From an uncultured Prevotella sp. (GTDB taxonomy: Bacteria > Bacteroidota > Bacteroidia > Bacteroidales > Bacteroidaceae): 40,214 nucleotides of DNA. Below are positions 13,468 to 22,228 of this stretch, piece after piece (positions within the stretch are counted from its first letter, which is position 1; every line of letters starts with the position of its first letter). The stretch covers positions 1 to 40,214 of the forward strand of contig CAMJDL010000030.1 of assembly GCA_946404405.1 (NCBI GenBank), given 5' to 3'. The notes beneath the pieces are model-generated. The model did not search any database, was not told the origin of the DNA, and worked only from the letters and a program-made list of their open reading frames with translations. Both the position numbers and the translations under genes were made by a program.

Positions 13468-14916
13468 TTACTCTTCTTCATTTACCATATCGTTGGCAGT
13501 CTTTTTCAGCCAACGACCAAATTTACTCCAGGGACTATTCTCCTTGCGGACGCGTTCTGCCTCGCGAGCTTCAGCTTCTGCTTTCTCACGTTCAGCACGT
13601 TCCTCAGCCTCTTTCTTACGTTGTGCTTCCTCTTCTGCACGACGAATCTCCTCAGCAGTACGCACCACACCGGCAGGTGTTTCTGTGGCCTGACGAGCGC
13701 GACGCTGTTCGAAGGTCTCGACAGGTTGAGGTTTCTGGTTAGCAAAGAGATCACCGTTGGGGTCAATCTCGTTACCGGCACAGTTGATGTCGCCTTTGGC
13801 CAGCAGACCGAGAACAGTGTTCATCATGCCGTTATGATCGTTGATATCGTTGATGTTGCTGGCGATACTCTGCGTAACGAACTTGGCAATACGAATCTTG
13901 TCGATGTGGGTGTAGTTCTGGAAAGCTTTCTCGATATTCCTCATGTTCGAACCACCACCCGTCAGGATGATGCCACCCAGGAGTTTGTCGCAATACTCTT
14001 CAGGAACCTGGCACCAGACGTTGGCGATAATCTCCTCGATACGGCCTTCCACAATCTCGACAAACTTGCGAACTTCTACCTGACGATCCTGATCGATAGA
14101 GTATTTCATGTCGTTGTCGATGTCATTGTTCTCTGTGTAGGCAGAACCGTACTTCTTCAACATCTTCTCAGCATCCTGATCCTCCATCTGTAGTGAGGCA
14201 ATATCTTTGATAATATTGTTGAAGCCAAGAGGAATTACAGCCAGATGGCGCAGAATGTTCTTTGAATAGACATTGACGGTAGTTGTGTCGGCACCTAAAT
14301 CAACCAACGCGCAACCTGAACGACGCTCGGTCTCGGTGAGCACGCTGTCAGCTAGGGCAAGCGGTGCGAGATACATCTCAGCAACCTGAATGCCGGCAGT
14401 CTCGAAACATTTATTCAAATTCTTATAGAACGTTTTACGCTGCAGGATGTTGAGGAAGTTGCCCTCGATACGTGAGCATTGTACACCAACGGGGTCAATC
14501 TGTAGCTGTGAGTCGACCTTGTACTCCTGTACTGCAGCATCGAGTATCTCCTGATCGGGGTACTTCATGTTGCGATTGGCATCCATCAGTTCGATGACCA
14601 TGTCCTGTGTTACCTGTGTATCACCGGGTAAATCCTTGGCGATAACGTTGCGAATAGAGCGAATAGACTGTCCGCCCACACCCACATATACCTGCATGAT
14701 GCTGGTCTTCAGCTGGTTTTCCAGCTTGTTGACAATGGTAGTGATACATTGAGCAGTCTTGTCGATGTTGTAGACATACCCCTTACGGATGCATGCCGTT
14801 GCGTCTTCCTTGACACAGGCCAGCACCTGGATGCTGCCGTCAAGGTTCTTGCGTCCTGCAATACCGGTCATCTTGGATGAACCCAGTTCGATTGCTACGA
14901 TAAAATCCTTTGCCAT
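13468..14916 (-). CDS. ftsA: Cell division protein FtsA
   Basis: The 482-aa actin-like ATPase tethers FtsZ to the membrane. The phosphate-1 motif is AIELGSSKMTGIAG (about 8-21), the phosphate-2 region is ALVDLGADTTTVNVY (about 204-218) and the adenosine motif is GGIILTGGGSNMRNIE (about 325-340). The FtsA-specific 1C domain lies between. The last ~70 residues are unusual: a long EEEAQRKKEAEERAEREKAE charged helix precedes the amphipathic membrane-targeting helix SPWSKFGRWLKKTANDMV. The charged linker makes it longer than the roughly 420-aa E. coli protein. It is 41 bases after ftsQ. Confidence 0.97.
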   Translation of the reverse strand: MAKDFIVAIELGSSKMTGIAGRKNLDGSIQVLACVKEDATACIRKGYVYNIDKTAQCITTIVNKLENQLKTSIMQVYVGVGGQSIRSIRNVIAKDLPGDTQVTQDMVIELMDANRNMKYPDQEILDAAVQEYKVDSQLQIDPVGVQCSRIEGNFLNILQRKTFYKNLNKCFETAGIQVAEMYLAPLALADSVLTETERRSGCALVDLGADTTTVNVYSKNILRHLAVIPLGFNNIIKDIASLQMEDQDAEKMLKKYGSAYTENNDIDNDMKYSIDQDRQVEVRKFVEIVEGRIEEIIANVWCQVPEEYCDKLLGGIILTGGGSNMRNIEKAFQNYTHIDKIRIAKFVTQSIASNINDINDHNGMMNTVLGLLAKGDINCAGNEIDPNGDLFANQKPQPVETFEQRRARQATETPAGVVRTAEEIRRAEEEAQRKKEAEERAEREKAEAEAREAERVRKENSPWSKFGRWLKKTANDMVNEEE

Positions 14917-14921
14917 ATCTT

Positions 14922-14985
14922 GATATTTACTGATTTACATATTTTCGATTTACCGATTTATATATTTACCGATTTACTGATTTTT
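14922..14985. repeat. Junction repeat (GATTTACTGATTTACC units), overlapping the ftsQ 3' end
   Basis: Units of ATTTACTGATTTACAT and GATTTACCGATTTATAT fill the ftsQ-ftsA gap and run into the 3' end of ftsQ, where they encode its last residues (KSVNI). Confidence 0.8.
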
Positions 14986-15719
14986 CTTTTCTTACAAATG
15001 ATTTGATTGTTGAACTCAATATTAATATATGAGTACTTGTTCCAGCCAGCCTTTGAGAGTCCGTAGCGATAGAACTTCTCAAGTCGGGTCAGTTTTTCTT
15101 TAAGATGAGTGGGCTGACCCAGATAGACAATATGGTCGCCCACACGGGGAATCATCTCGACAGAACCATCGGACAGCACATTGATTTGCTCAATCTGACT
15201 GTGCCAGAAGGGATCGTCGAGAAGCAAAAGCCCAAACTGCTTGAGTGCGGTCTGTGCATATTTTCGCTTGATGTCACCTGTGGCCACCACCAGGTCCGTA
15301 GAGTTGTTGTTGCTTGGGATGATGGCACCGAGGTTGTCGATATAGTAGCTTTCGCCGTTGTTAGCGATGATACGCATGACGGCAATACGCTGTGTGAGGT
15401 TAATATAAACACGTCCTGACTGCGTCTTGTAACACTCAACATGCTCCACCAACGGGCTCTTCAGGAGTACCTCTTCTATCTGGCGCGTACACACATCACT
15501 CATGCGATCGCCCAAGAGATATATCTTGGCATGCTGGAGTTGCATCTTCACCTCATTGACATTGAGAAAGCCATTGCCGGCACCGTCAGTGATGTTGATC
15601 TTCACCTCACGGCATACGGCATTCTGGTCATCAGGACGGTTGAACGCCGTGATGGCTAATACCAGATAGACACCTAAGATGATGTCGGCTGTCAGGATTC
15701 CGATTTTCTTCCAGTTCAT
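14958..15719 (-). CDS. ftsQ: Cell division protein FtsQ-like (Bacteroidetes type)
   Basis: The 253-aa bitopic inner-membrane protein has one transmembrane segment, IGILTADIILGVYLVLAITAF (about 6-26), and a periplasmic part. That part contains a POTRA-like region (VKMQLQHAKIYLLGDRMSDVCTRQIEEVLLKSPLVEHVECYKTQSGRVYINLTQR; ends near 110). Identity with E. coli FtsQ would be low; the call rests on the POTRA-like pattern, the single TM and the position between murC and ftsA. It is expected to link the divisome to peptidoglycan synthesis with FtsL. The C-terminal KISKSVNI is encoded by the junction repeat. Confidence 0.9.
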   Translation of the reverse strand: MNWKKIGILTADIILGVYLVLAITAFNRPDDQNAVCREVKINITDGAGNGFLNVNEVKMQLQHAKIYLLGDRMSDVCTRQIEEVLLKSPLVEHVECYKTQSGRVYINLTQRIAVMRIIANNGESYYIDNLGAIIPSNNNSTDLVVATGDIKRKYAQTALKQFGLLLLDDPFWHSQIEQINVLSDGSVEMIPRVGDHIVYLGQPTHLKEKLTRLEKFYRYGLSKAGWNKYSYINIEFNNQIICKKRKISKSVNI

Positions 15720-15725
15720 GCTAAA

Positions 15726-15762
15726 TCACTTTTCGCTGTTATCTTTTCACTTTTCACTTTTT
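15726..15762. repeat. Junction repeat (CACTTTT units), entering the murC 3' end
   Basis: CACTTTTCGCTGTTATCTTT and CACTTTTCACTTTTTAAG units fill the murC-ftsQ gap. They encode the last residues of MurC (KSEK). Confidence 0.8.
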
Positions 15763-17123
15763 AAGATCTGCGCCATCTGTGGCACCAGATTGTCGAGATC
15801 ACCGGCTCCTAATACGATGAGCACGTCGAACGAGCGACTCTTGACGAGTTGCAGCACATCGTCCTTCTGAATCATCTGTTTCTCGATACCAGGGCGAAGA
15901 CGGTCGTAAATGAGCTGAGAAGTGACACCGTCGATAGGCAGTTCGCGAGCAGGATAGATTTCTGTCAGGATGACCTCGTCGAGCAGACTTAGCGCATCGG
16001 CAAAGTCCTGATAGAAGTCTCGGGTGCGTGTGTAGAGATGTGGCTGGAAAATGGCCGTAATCTTTCGGTCCTTATACAACTCACGGATGCTGCGTGCACT
16101 CTGCAGTATCTCCTTGGGATGGTGGGCATAGTCGGAAAGGAAGACCAGACGGGGTGTCTTAATCTTAAAGTCAAAACGACGGTCTACGCCATCATAGGTC
16201 TTCATGCCGATGCGCAGTTCGTTGGCCGTACAACCTGCCAACTGTGCCATAGCCATTGCTGCAATACCATTCTCAATATTGATGGGCACGGGTTGTCCCA
16301 GTTCGATGTTGGTGACACTCTCGATTGGCGACACAAAGTCGAAGGTTATTTCACCATTCTCGATGCGGATATTTTCAGCATGGAAGTCACCTTCGTTCAA
16401 AGCATAGTCATAACGACGCACACCTTGAGGCAGGTTTTCCTTCATCTCCAGATTACGATGGATGATGAGTGCACCTTCGGGCTGGATGAGCTCCGTATAA
16501 TGGCGAAAACTTTCAAGATAGGCCTCCTTAGTACCATAGATATCGAGATGGTCAGGGTCGGTAGAGGTAATGACCGACATATAGGGTGACAGCCAATGGA
16601 ACGAACGATCGAACTCGTCGGCCTCGATAACCACGAAGTCTGAATTTGATAGAATGTAGTTGGTGCCATAGTTTTTCGAAATACCACCCAAGAAGGCATT
16701 GCAGTCGAGATGGCTTTGGTGAAGAATGTGGGCACACATAGTGCTGGTTGTGGTCTTGCCGTGGGTACCAGCTACGCAGAGTCCCTTATGCTGACGAGTC
16801 AGCGTACCTAGTACTTGGGCGCGCTTCTGAATCTCGAAGCCGTTTTCGCGGAAAAACTGCAGCTCTTTATGATTCTCGGGAATGGCAGGCGTGTATACAA
16901 CTAAGCATGACTCCTTCTGTTTGCAGACAAAAGGAATCTCGTTGACATTCTCCTCATAGTGGATAAGCATGCCCTCACGTTCCAGCTGACGGGTGAGAGT
17001 GCTTGGCGTCTTGTCATAGCCGGCTACGACAAGTCCTTTTTTGATAAAGTAGCGGGCGATGGCACTCATGCCGATACCGCCGGCTCCTATGAAATAAATT
17101 GATTTTATATCTTTAATATCCAT
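15747..17123 (-). CDS. murC: UDP-N-acetylmuramate--L-alanine ligase
   Basis: MurC adds L-Ala to UDP-MurNAc with ATP, the first peptide-stem step. Start ATG 17123 (MDIKDIKSIYFIGAGGIGMSA) is chosen because the nine extra residues of the longer frame come from the junction repeat. The length is then 458 aa, normal for the family. Motifs: IGAGGIGMSAIARYF near the N-terminus, the ATP-binding VAGTHGKTTTSTM (about 110-122), the EADEFDRSF substrate/Mg region, and the C-terminal SDYAHHPKEI. It lies 26 bases after murG and 27 before ftsQ. Confidence 0.97.
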   Translation of the reverse strand: MDIKDIKSIYFIGAGGIGMSAIARYFIKKGLVVAGYDKTPSTLTRQLEREGMLIHYEENVNEIPFVCKQKESCLVVYTPAIPENHKELQFFRENGFEIQKRAQVLGTLTRQHKGLCVAGTHGKTTTSTMCAHILHQSHLDCNAFLGGISKNYGTNYILSNSDFVVIEADEFDRSFHWLSPYMSVITSTDPDHLDIYGTKEAYLESFRHYTELIQPEGALIIHRNLEMKENLPQGVRRYDYALNEGDFHAENIRIENGEITFDFVSPIESVTNIELGQPVPINIENGIAAMAMAQLAGCTANELRIGMKTYDGVDRRFDFKIKTPRLVFLSDYAHHPKEILQSARSIRELYKDRKITAIFQPHLYTRTRDFYQDFADALSLLDEVILTEIYPARELPIDGVTSQLIYDRLRPGIEKQMIQKDDVLQLVKSRSFDVLIVLGAGDLDNLVPQMAQILKSEK

Positions 17124-17138
17124 ATTCGGTAACAATAT

Positions 17139-17160
17139 ATCACTTTTCACTATTCACTTA
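17139..17160. repeat. Junction repeat (CACTTTTCACTATTCACTT)
   Basis: Two to three CACTTTT-type units lie between murG and murC and overlap the murG stop codon region (17150-17152). Confidence 0.7.
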
Positions 17161-18256
17161 ATTTAATGACTTCTTTGGCGATTATTTCTGCAGAGTCAGG
17201 CAGTGCCATCTTGAGAATATTGGTACTCAGGCTCTGCAACTTTGCATCATCCTTGACAGTGTCGATGGCCATCGGCAATAGCAACTTGGCAGCTTCGCTG
17301 TCCTTGACATAGAGAGCTGCCTGCTTATTGACCAGTGCCAGGGCATTCTTGGTCTGATGGTCTTCAGCAACATTAGGACTTGGCACCAGTATAACGGCCT
17401 TTCCCAACAAACAGAACTCCGAGATGCTGCCGGCACCAGCACGACTTACTACGAGGTCGGCAGCCTTATAGGCAGCAGCCATATCACTGATGAAGTCGGT
17501 AATCTTCAAGTTGGGGATATCATGTCCCTTCATGCGTTCACTGATTTCGGCACTATAGTATTTGCCTGTCTGCCATACAAACTGAACACCACTATCCTTA
17601 ATCTGGTCGAGATGAGCCAGCACGCTTTCGTTAAGGGTACGTGCTCCTAAACTACCACCGACAATGAGCACGGTCTTCTTCTGTGGGTCAAATCCCAGAG
17701 AGTGTACGGCATCGTCATGACTGATGCTACTGTCTAATAATTGCTGTCGCACAGGATTGCCGGTCAGCATAATTTTCTGACCTGGGAAGAAACGCTCCAT
17801 ACCCTCGTAGGCCACACAAATCTTCTTGGCCTTGCTGGCCAGTGTTTTGTTGGCCAGCCCTGCATAGCTGTTCTGTTCTTGTAAGAGGGTGGGGATGCCC
17901 AGACTGTTGGCAGCGCCAAGGGCTGCACTGCTGGCATAACCGCCGACACCGACAGCAACTTGTGGCTTGAAGTCGCGAAGTATCTTCTTGGCCAGCCACT
18001 TGCTTTTCAGATAGTCGATGGCCACACCGATGTTGGCAGGTTTCCACAACGGACGGAAGAAGCCACGTATAGGTAGTCCCTTGATATCATACCCCGCAGC
18101 GGGAACGCGTTGCATTTCCATACGTCCCTCAGCTCCAATAAACAGAATCTTGGCGTCAGGGCGCAAAGCCTTGACGGCATTGGCTATCGACACGGCAGGG
18201 AAGATATGGCCTCCAGTACCACCGCCACTGATAATGACTCTTAACTCTCTTTCCAT
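17150..18256 (-). CDS. murG: UDP-GlcNAc:MurNAc-pentapeptide-lipid N-acetylglucosaminyltransferase
   Basis: MurG makes lipid II from lipid I at the inner face of the membrane. In this 368-aa protein the N-terminal Gly-rich loop ISGGGTGGHIFPAVSIA (about 9-25) and GVGGYASSAALGAA (about 103-116) bind the lipid acceptor. The C-terminal domain has VVGGSLGARTLNE (about 197-209), and AADLVVSRAGAGSISEFCLLGKAVILVPSP binds UDP-GlcNAc. It starts 4 bases after ftsW ends, so translation is probably coupled. Confidence 0.97.
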   Translation of the reverse strand: MERELRVIISGGGTGGHIFPAVSIANAVKALRPDAKILFIGAEGRMEMQRVPAAGYDIKGLPIRGFFRPLWKPANIGVAIDYLKSKWLAKKILRDFKPQVAVGVGGYASSAALGAANSLGIPTLLQEQNSYAGLANKTLASKAKKICVAYEGMERFFPGQKIMLTGNPVRQQLLDSSISHDDAVHSLGFDPQKKTVLIVGGSLGARTLNESVLAHLDQIKDSGVQFVWQTGKYYSAEISERMKGHDIPNLKITDFISDMAAAYKAADLVVSRAGAGSISEFCLLGKAVILVPSPNVAEDHQTKNALALVNKQAALYVKDSEAAKLLLPMAIDTVKDDAKLQSLSTNILKMALPDSAEIIAKEVIKLSE

Positions 18257-18260
18257 ATTC

Positions 18261-19520
18261 TTATTTCTTTAACTCCTTATCCTCCGCAACTTCTTTCTTC
18301 ATCTTGGCAGAGCGACTGACACTCAATATGGCACCAATGTAGGCGCAATTGATGATGGTCGACGTACCACCTTTCGAAATTAGTGGCAACGGCTGTCCCG
18401 TCACTGGTGCCAATCCTACTGCTACCATCATATTGAAGGTCGCCTGTATAACCAGCAGCAATCCCAATCCCATAGCAAGGAAGGCGGGAAAGTTGTTCTC
18501 GCAGCGACTGGCAATACGGGCACAACGGTATAATAATATAATGTATAGGAACACCACAAAGGCTGCACCAATGATGCCTAACTCCTCGATGACGATGGCA
18601 AATATGAAATCACTGAAAGCCTGAGCCAGGAAGTCGCGTTCTGTGCTCTTGCCAGGACCTTTGCCGGTAATACCACTTGACACGATGGCGATATTGGCAT
18701 GGGCTACCTGTGCATCCTTGTCAAGGTCGTACTCCTTAGGTGTGGGGTCTTCCTTGCCGAAATTCAGGATACGAGCCTTCCACGTATCAGCTCGGTGAAG
18801 CATTTTTTCCAGTTTGCTCTTTTTCTGGGGCTTTTCAACCTGTTCGGTCTTTGCTAACTGTTGGTTCTCTTCTTCTCCAGTGCGGTCATGTCCTACAATC
18901 ATAACCATTGAGATGGCAAAAATGCCGATGAATGCGATGACAGCAAACAATTTGCCTAACTGACGAAGCGGCACGAGTCCGATGAACATCATCAGGAATA
19001 CCACTGCAAATAGTAAGGCTGCGGTAGAGAGATTCTCGACTCCGATAGCCATACATGCAGGGATGGTGAACCAAAGGATATATTTGAAGGCCTTGCGGTC
19101 TGCACCATTCTCGCGTTGCATGGCAGCTAAAATCTGTGCGACAGTAAGCACGATGGTGCCTTTGGCAATCTCAGAAGGCTGGATGGTAAATGGACCCAGA
19201 CGAATCCAGCGCGAAGCATCGTTAGTGCTCTCGCCTCCGCCCAACATCACTACTAAAAGCATCAGTCCGCTTAGTAATAGTAGGAATGGTGTAAGCAGTT
19301 TGAAGTATCGGCACGGAACGTTAAGCGTGACGATGGCAGCCAGTACACCAATGAAGATGGTGAACGTATGGTAGGCAATAGGACCAACATAGTTCTGACT
19401 CTTATACGTCAGTCCGCTGGAAGCCGAGAAGACTTCCACGATACTGATCATGCAGAGGAAGAAGAACACCATCCAGATGACCTTGTCGCCCTTGAAGATA
19501 TTGCCTATTTTCTTGTTCAT
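18261..19520 (-). CDS. ftsW: Septal peptidoglycan glycosyltransferase FtsW (SEDS)
   Basis: This SEDS protein of 419 aa has about ten transmembrane segments and polymerises lipid II with its partner PBP. Visible SEDS motifs are GGGESTNDASRWIRLGPFTIQPSEIAK (about 92-118) and the C-terminal TGQPLPLISKGGTSTI (about 373-388), with the Asp of the FSDFIFAIVIEELG loop before TM8. Compared with E. coli it has a charged cytoplasmic or loop insertion of about 70 residues after SMVMIVGHDRTGE (about 210-280), as in other Bacteroidetes. It is followed at 4 bases by murG. Confidence 0.96.
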   Translation of the reverse strand: MNKKIGNIFKGDKVIWMVFFFLCMISIVEVFSASSGLTYKSQNYVGPIAYHTFTIFIGVLAAIVTLNVPCRYFKLLTPFLLLLSGLMLLVVMLGGGESTNDASRWIRLGPFTIQPSEIAKGTIVLTVAQILAAMQRENGADRKAFKYILWFTIPACMAIGVENLSTAALLFAVVFLMMFIGLVPLRQLGKLFAVIAFIGIFAISMVMIVGHDRTGEEENQQLAKTEQVEKPQKKSKLEKMLHRADTWKARILNFGKEDPTPKEYDLDKDAQVAHANIAIVSSGITGKGPGKSTERDFLAQAFSDFIFAIVIEELGIIGAAFVVFLYIILLYRCARIASRCENNFPAFLAMGLGLLLVIQATFNMMVAVGLAPVTGQPLPLISKGGTSTIINCAYIGAILSVSRSAKMKKEVAEDKELKK

Positions 19521-19535
19521 TATTTTTCTTTTTTA

Positions 19536-19576
19536 TAGGAGATCCTAGGGTTCTCTAAGAGATTCTAGAGATTCCT
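19536..19576. repeat. Junction repeat (AGAGATTCT/AGGGTTCT units), overlapping the murD 3' end
   Basis: GGAGATCCTAGGGTTCTCTA and GAGATTCTAGAGATTCC units, partly palindromic, lie in the 44-base murD-ftsW gap and reach into the last codons of murD. Confidence 0.6.
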
Positions 19577-20896
19577 TGCTAATTCTTTGAACTGCTCGCC
19601 ACGATCCTCCATGTTCTTAAAAAGGTCGAAGCTGGCGCAGCAAGGACTGAGCAGTACCGTCATGCCTGGTTCGGCCATCTCATAGCAGGCTTGGATACAC
19701 TCTTTCATAGAGTGCGTGTCGCGAACAGGAATGCCCAGTGCGTCAAAGTTGTCGTGCAATTTCTTGTTGTCGGCACCGAGGTAGACCAATCCGGCACATT
19801 TTTCCTTTACCAATGGTATGATAGGGGCATAGTCATTGCCCTTGTCCTTACCACCGATAATGAGAATGGTCTTAGTTTTCATGGATTCCAATGCATACCA
19901 GCAGGCATCGACATTGGTGGCTTTCGAGTCGTTGATGTATTGTACACCACGGACGGTGCATACCTTCTCAAGACGATGCTCTACACCTGGGAAGTCGCTC
20001 AACGACTGGCGAATGATATCCTTCTTGATACCAGCGACATCGGAAGCGATACCGGCAGCCAGTGAGTTATAGATATTATGCTTGCCCGTCAGGCTTAATG
20101 CTTCCTGCTCCATATTGAATGGCTCGGGCTTCTCTATCTTATACTGTCCTTCCTCGATATAACCGATGCTGCCAACCTCCTTCAACTCGGAGAAAGGATA
20201 CTGGATGGCTTTGATGTTATATTTTGCCAGTTCTTTCTTTACCACAGGGTCGTCGTTCCAGTAGATGAAGGCATCCTGTGATGTCTGGTTCTGTATGATA
20301 CGCATCTTTGAATCTACATAATTCTGCATTTTGAAATCGTAACGATCCAGATGGTCGGGGGTGATATTCAGCAGAATAGCAATGTTGGCACGGAAGTCGT
20401 ACATGTTGTCGAGTTGGAATGACGACAGCTCGATGATATAGTAATCATGCGGGTCCTCGGCTACCTGCAGCGCCAACGAATTGCCGATATTACCAGCCAA
20501 ACCGGCATCGTAACCGGCAGCCTTGAAGATATGATAGATGAGGCTGGTCGTCGTGGTCTTACCATTTGAACCAGTGATACAAATCATCTTTGAATTGGTG
20601 TAGCGTCCGGCAAACTCAATCTCGCTGATGATATGGATTCCCTTCTCCTTGATCTTGACAATCATGGGAGCTGTATCAGGAATGCCAGGACTCTTAATAA
20701 TCTCGTCGGCATCCAGAATCTTTTCTTCCGTGTGATGGCCTTCCTCCCACTCTATCTTGTGGTCGTCCATCTGTTTCTTATACTTGTCGTTGATTTTCGA
20801 CATATCGCTGACAAAGACTTCAAAGCCCTGCTTCTTGGCCAACACGGCAGCTCCAGCACCGCTTTCGCCAGCTCCTAATATAGCAATCTTACTCAT
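19565..20896 (-). CDS. murD: UDP-N-acetylmuramoylalanine--D-glutamate ligase
   Basis: MurD adds D-Glu to UDP-MurNAc-L-Ala. The 443-aa protein starts with AILGAGESGAGAAVLAKKQG, has the ATP-binding P-loop ITGSNGKTTTTSLIYHI (about 108-124), the ELSSFQLDNM motif (about 154-163), HLDRYDFKMQNYVDSKMRI, and VQYINDSKATNVDA with the conserved Asp-Ser-Lys. The C-terminal domain holds LSPCCASFDLFKNMEDRGEQF. Only 4 bases separate it from mraY upstream. Confidence 0.97.
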   Translation of the reverse strand: MSKIAILGAGESGAGAAVLAKKQGFEVFVSDMSKINDKYKKQMDDHKIEWEEGHHTEEKILDADEIIKSPGIPDTAPMIVKIKEKGIHIISEIEFAGRYTNSKMICITGSNGKTTTTSLIYHIFKAAGYDAGLAGNIGNSLALQVAEDPHDYYIIELSSFQLDNMYDFRANIAILLNITPDHLDRYDFKMQNYVDSKMRIIQNQTSQDAFIYWNDDPVVKKELAKYNIKAIQYPFSELKEVGSIGYIEEGQYKIEKPEPFNMEQEALSLTGKHNIYNSLAAGIASDVAGIKKDIIRQSLSDFPGVEHRLEKVCTVRGVQYINDSKATNVDACWYALESMKTKTILIIGGKDKGNDYAPIIPLVKEKCAGLVYLGADNKKLHDNFDALGIPVRDTHSMKECIQACYEMAEPGMTVLLSPCCASFDLFKNMEDRGEQFKELARNL

Positions 20897-20900
20897 ATTT

Positions 20901-22172
20901 CTATCTTACCTTCAATGTTATAATTGTTAATGCTGCCAATATAATGGTCACAATCCAGAAACGGAAGGTGATCTTAGACTCATGGAACTGACGATGGGGC
21001 CAGCCTTTCAAGATATATGTACTGGTGGGGTCGAGCTGAGAGTCCAGGCGACGGAAGTTGTCGTGAATAGGTGTGGCACGGAACACACGCACACGCTTGC
21101 CTTTCCGTTTCTGTATTTTAAACCATTGTGTCTGGATAATGACGCTGAGACTTTCGATGAAGAATATGCCACACAGGATAGGAAGCATTAGTTCCTTATG
21201 GATAATCACAGCACAGACGCCAATGATACCGCCAATGGCCAATGAACCAGTATCGCCCATGAATACCTGAGCAGGATAGGCGTTGTACCACAGGAAACCT
21301 ATCATTGCCCCGATGAAAGCTGACAGGAATACAACCAACTCTTCGGAGTGTGGGATATACATAATGTCGAAGTAGGCCGCATAGACGATGTGCGACGAGA
21401 CGTACGCAAACAAGAGCAAGGCTATACCGATGATAGCCGAGTTACCTGCACACATGCCATCCATACCATCGTTAAGATTTGCTCCGTTAGATACTGCAGT
21501 GACGACGATGATGGTCATGATGATGAACAATGCCCATCCTGCAGCAACTTTGTACTTGCCAAGGAAGGAGAGTACATTAGAATAGTTGAGGTTGTGGTTC
21601 TTGATGAATGGAATCGTTGTTTGTAATGACTTGACAGCTTCTGGCTTGTGCTTGATGACTATCTCTTGATTTTGTTGCGGTTCAGAGACGTTCTCGCGTA
21701 CAACGGCATCGGGACTTAACCATAACGTCAAGCCTACAATGAATCCTATTGACACTTGTCCGATAATCTTATAGATGCCTCTCAATCCCTCTTTGTTCTT
21801 GCGGAATATCTTGATGTAGTCGTCCATAAAACCGAGGAAGCCCAGCCATACGGTAGTACCTATCATGAGCAACAAGTAGATATTACGCATACGACCTAAT
21901 AACAAGACGGGGACGAGTATTGAAACGATAATGATAATACCACCCATGGTTGGAACGCCCTTTTTCTCGACGCCAAATGGATCGATACTGGCGTCACGAG
22001 CGGTCTCAGAGATGTTGCGACGCTTCATCCACTTGATGAAATACTCGCCAAACCATGCAGAGATAAGCAATGACATTATGAGTGCCAACAGCGAACGGAA
22101 CGAAATATACGACCAGATGTGAGCACCGGGGATATCGTATTGTTCTAAGAATCTAAAGATGTAGTATAGCAT
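20901..22172 (-). CDS. mraY: Phospho-N-acetylmuramoyl-pentapeptide-transferase MraY
   Basis: MraY moves phospho-MurNAc-pentapeptide to undecaprenyl phosphate, giving lipid I. The ten-TM, 423-aa protein carries the family motifs KKGVPTMGG (about 70-78), DDYIKIFRKNKEGL (about 116-129), NGANLNDGMDGMCAG (about 228-242) and FMGDTGSLAIGG (about 308-319). It is longer than the 360-aa E. coli protein by an insertion after the LWLSPDAVV helix (about 155-200; PQQNQEIVIKHKPEAVKSLQ), as in other Bacteroidetes. It ends 4 bases before murD. Confidence 0.97.
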   Translation of the reverse strand: MLYYIFRFLEQYDIPGAHIWSYISFRSLLALIMSLLISAWFGEYFIKWMKRRNISETARDASIDPFGVEKKGVPTMGGIIIIVSILVPVLLLGRMRNIYLLLMIGTTVWLGFLGFMDDYIKIFRKNKEGLRGIYKIIGQVSIGFIVGLTLWLSPDAVVRENVSEPQQNQEIVIKHKPEAVKSLQTTIPFIKNHNLNYSNVLSFLGKYKVAAGWALFIIMTIIVVTAVSNGANLNDGMDGMCAGNSAIIGIALLLFAYVSSHIVYAAYFDIMYIPHSEELVVFLSAFIGAMIGFLWYNAYPAQVFMGDTGSLAIGGIIGVCAVIIHKELMLPILCGIFFIESLSVIIQTQWFKIQKRKGKRVRVFRATPIHDNFRRLDSQLDPTSTYILKGWPHRQFHESKITFRFWIVTIILAALTIITLKVR

Positions 22173-22183
22173 TGTTTGTTCTT

Positions 22184-22228
22184 TTTCGTTATTTCGATAT
22201 TTCGTTATTTCGATGTGCCGATGTTACG
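22184..22228. repeat. Junction repeat (TTTCGTTATTTCGATA units), overlapping the murE 3' end
   Basis: TTTCGTTATTTCGATA units repeat three times with drift into TTTCGATGTGCCGATGTTACG, in the 51-base murE-mraY gap, just reaching the murE stop (22224). Confidence 0.75.
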
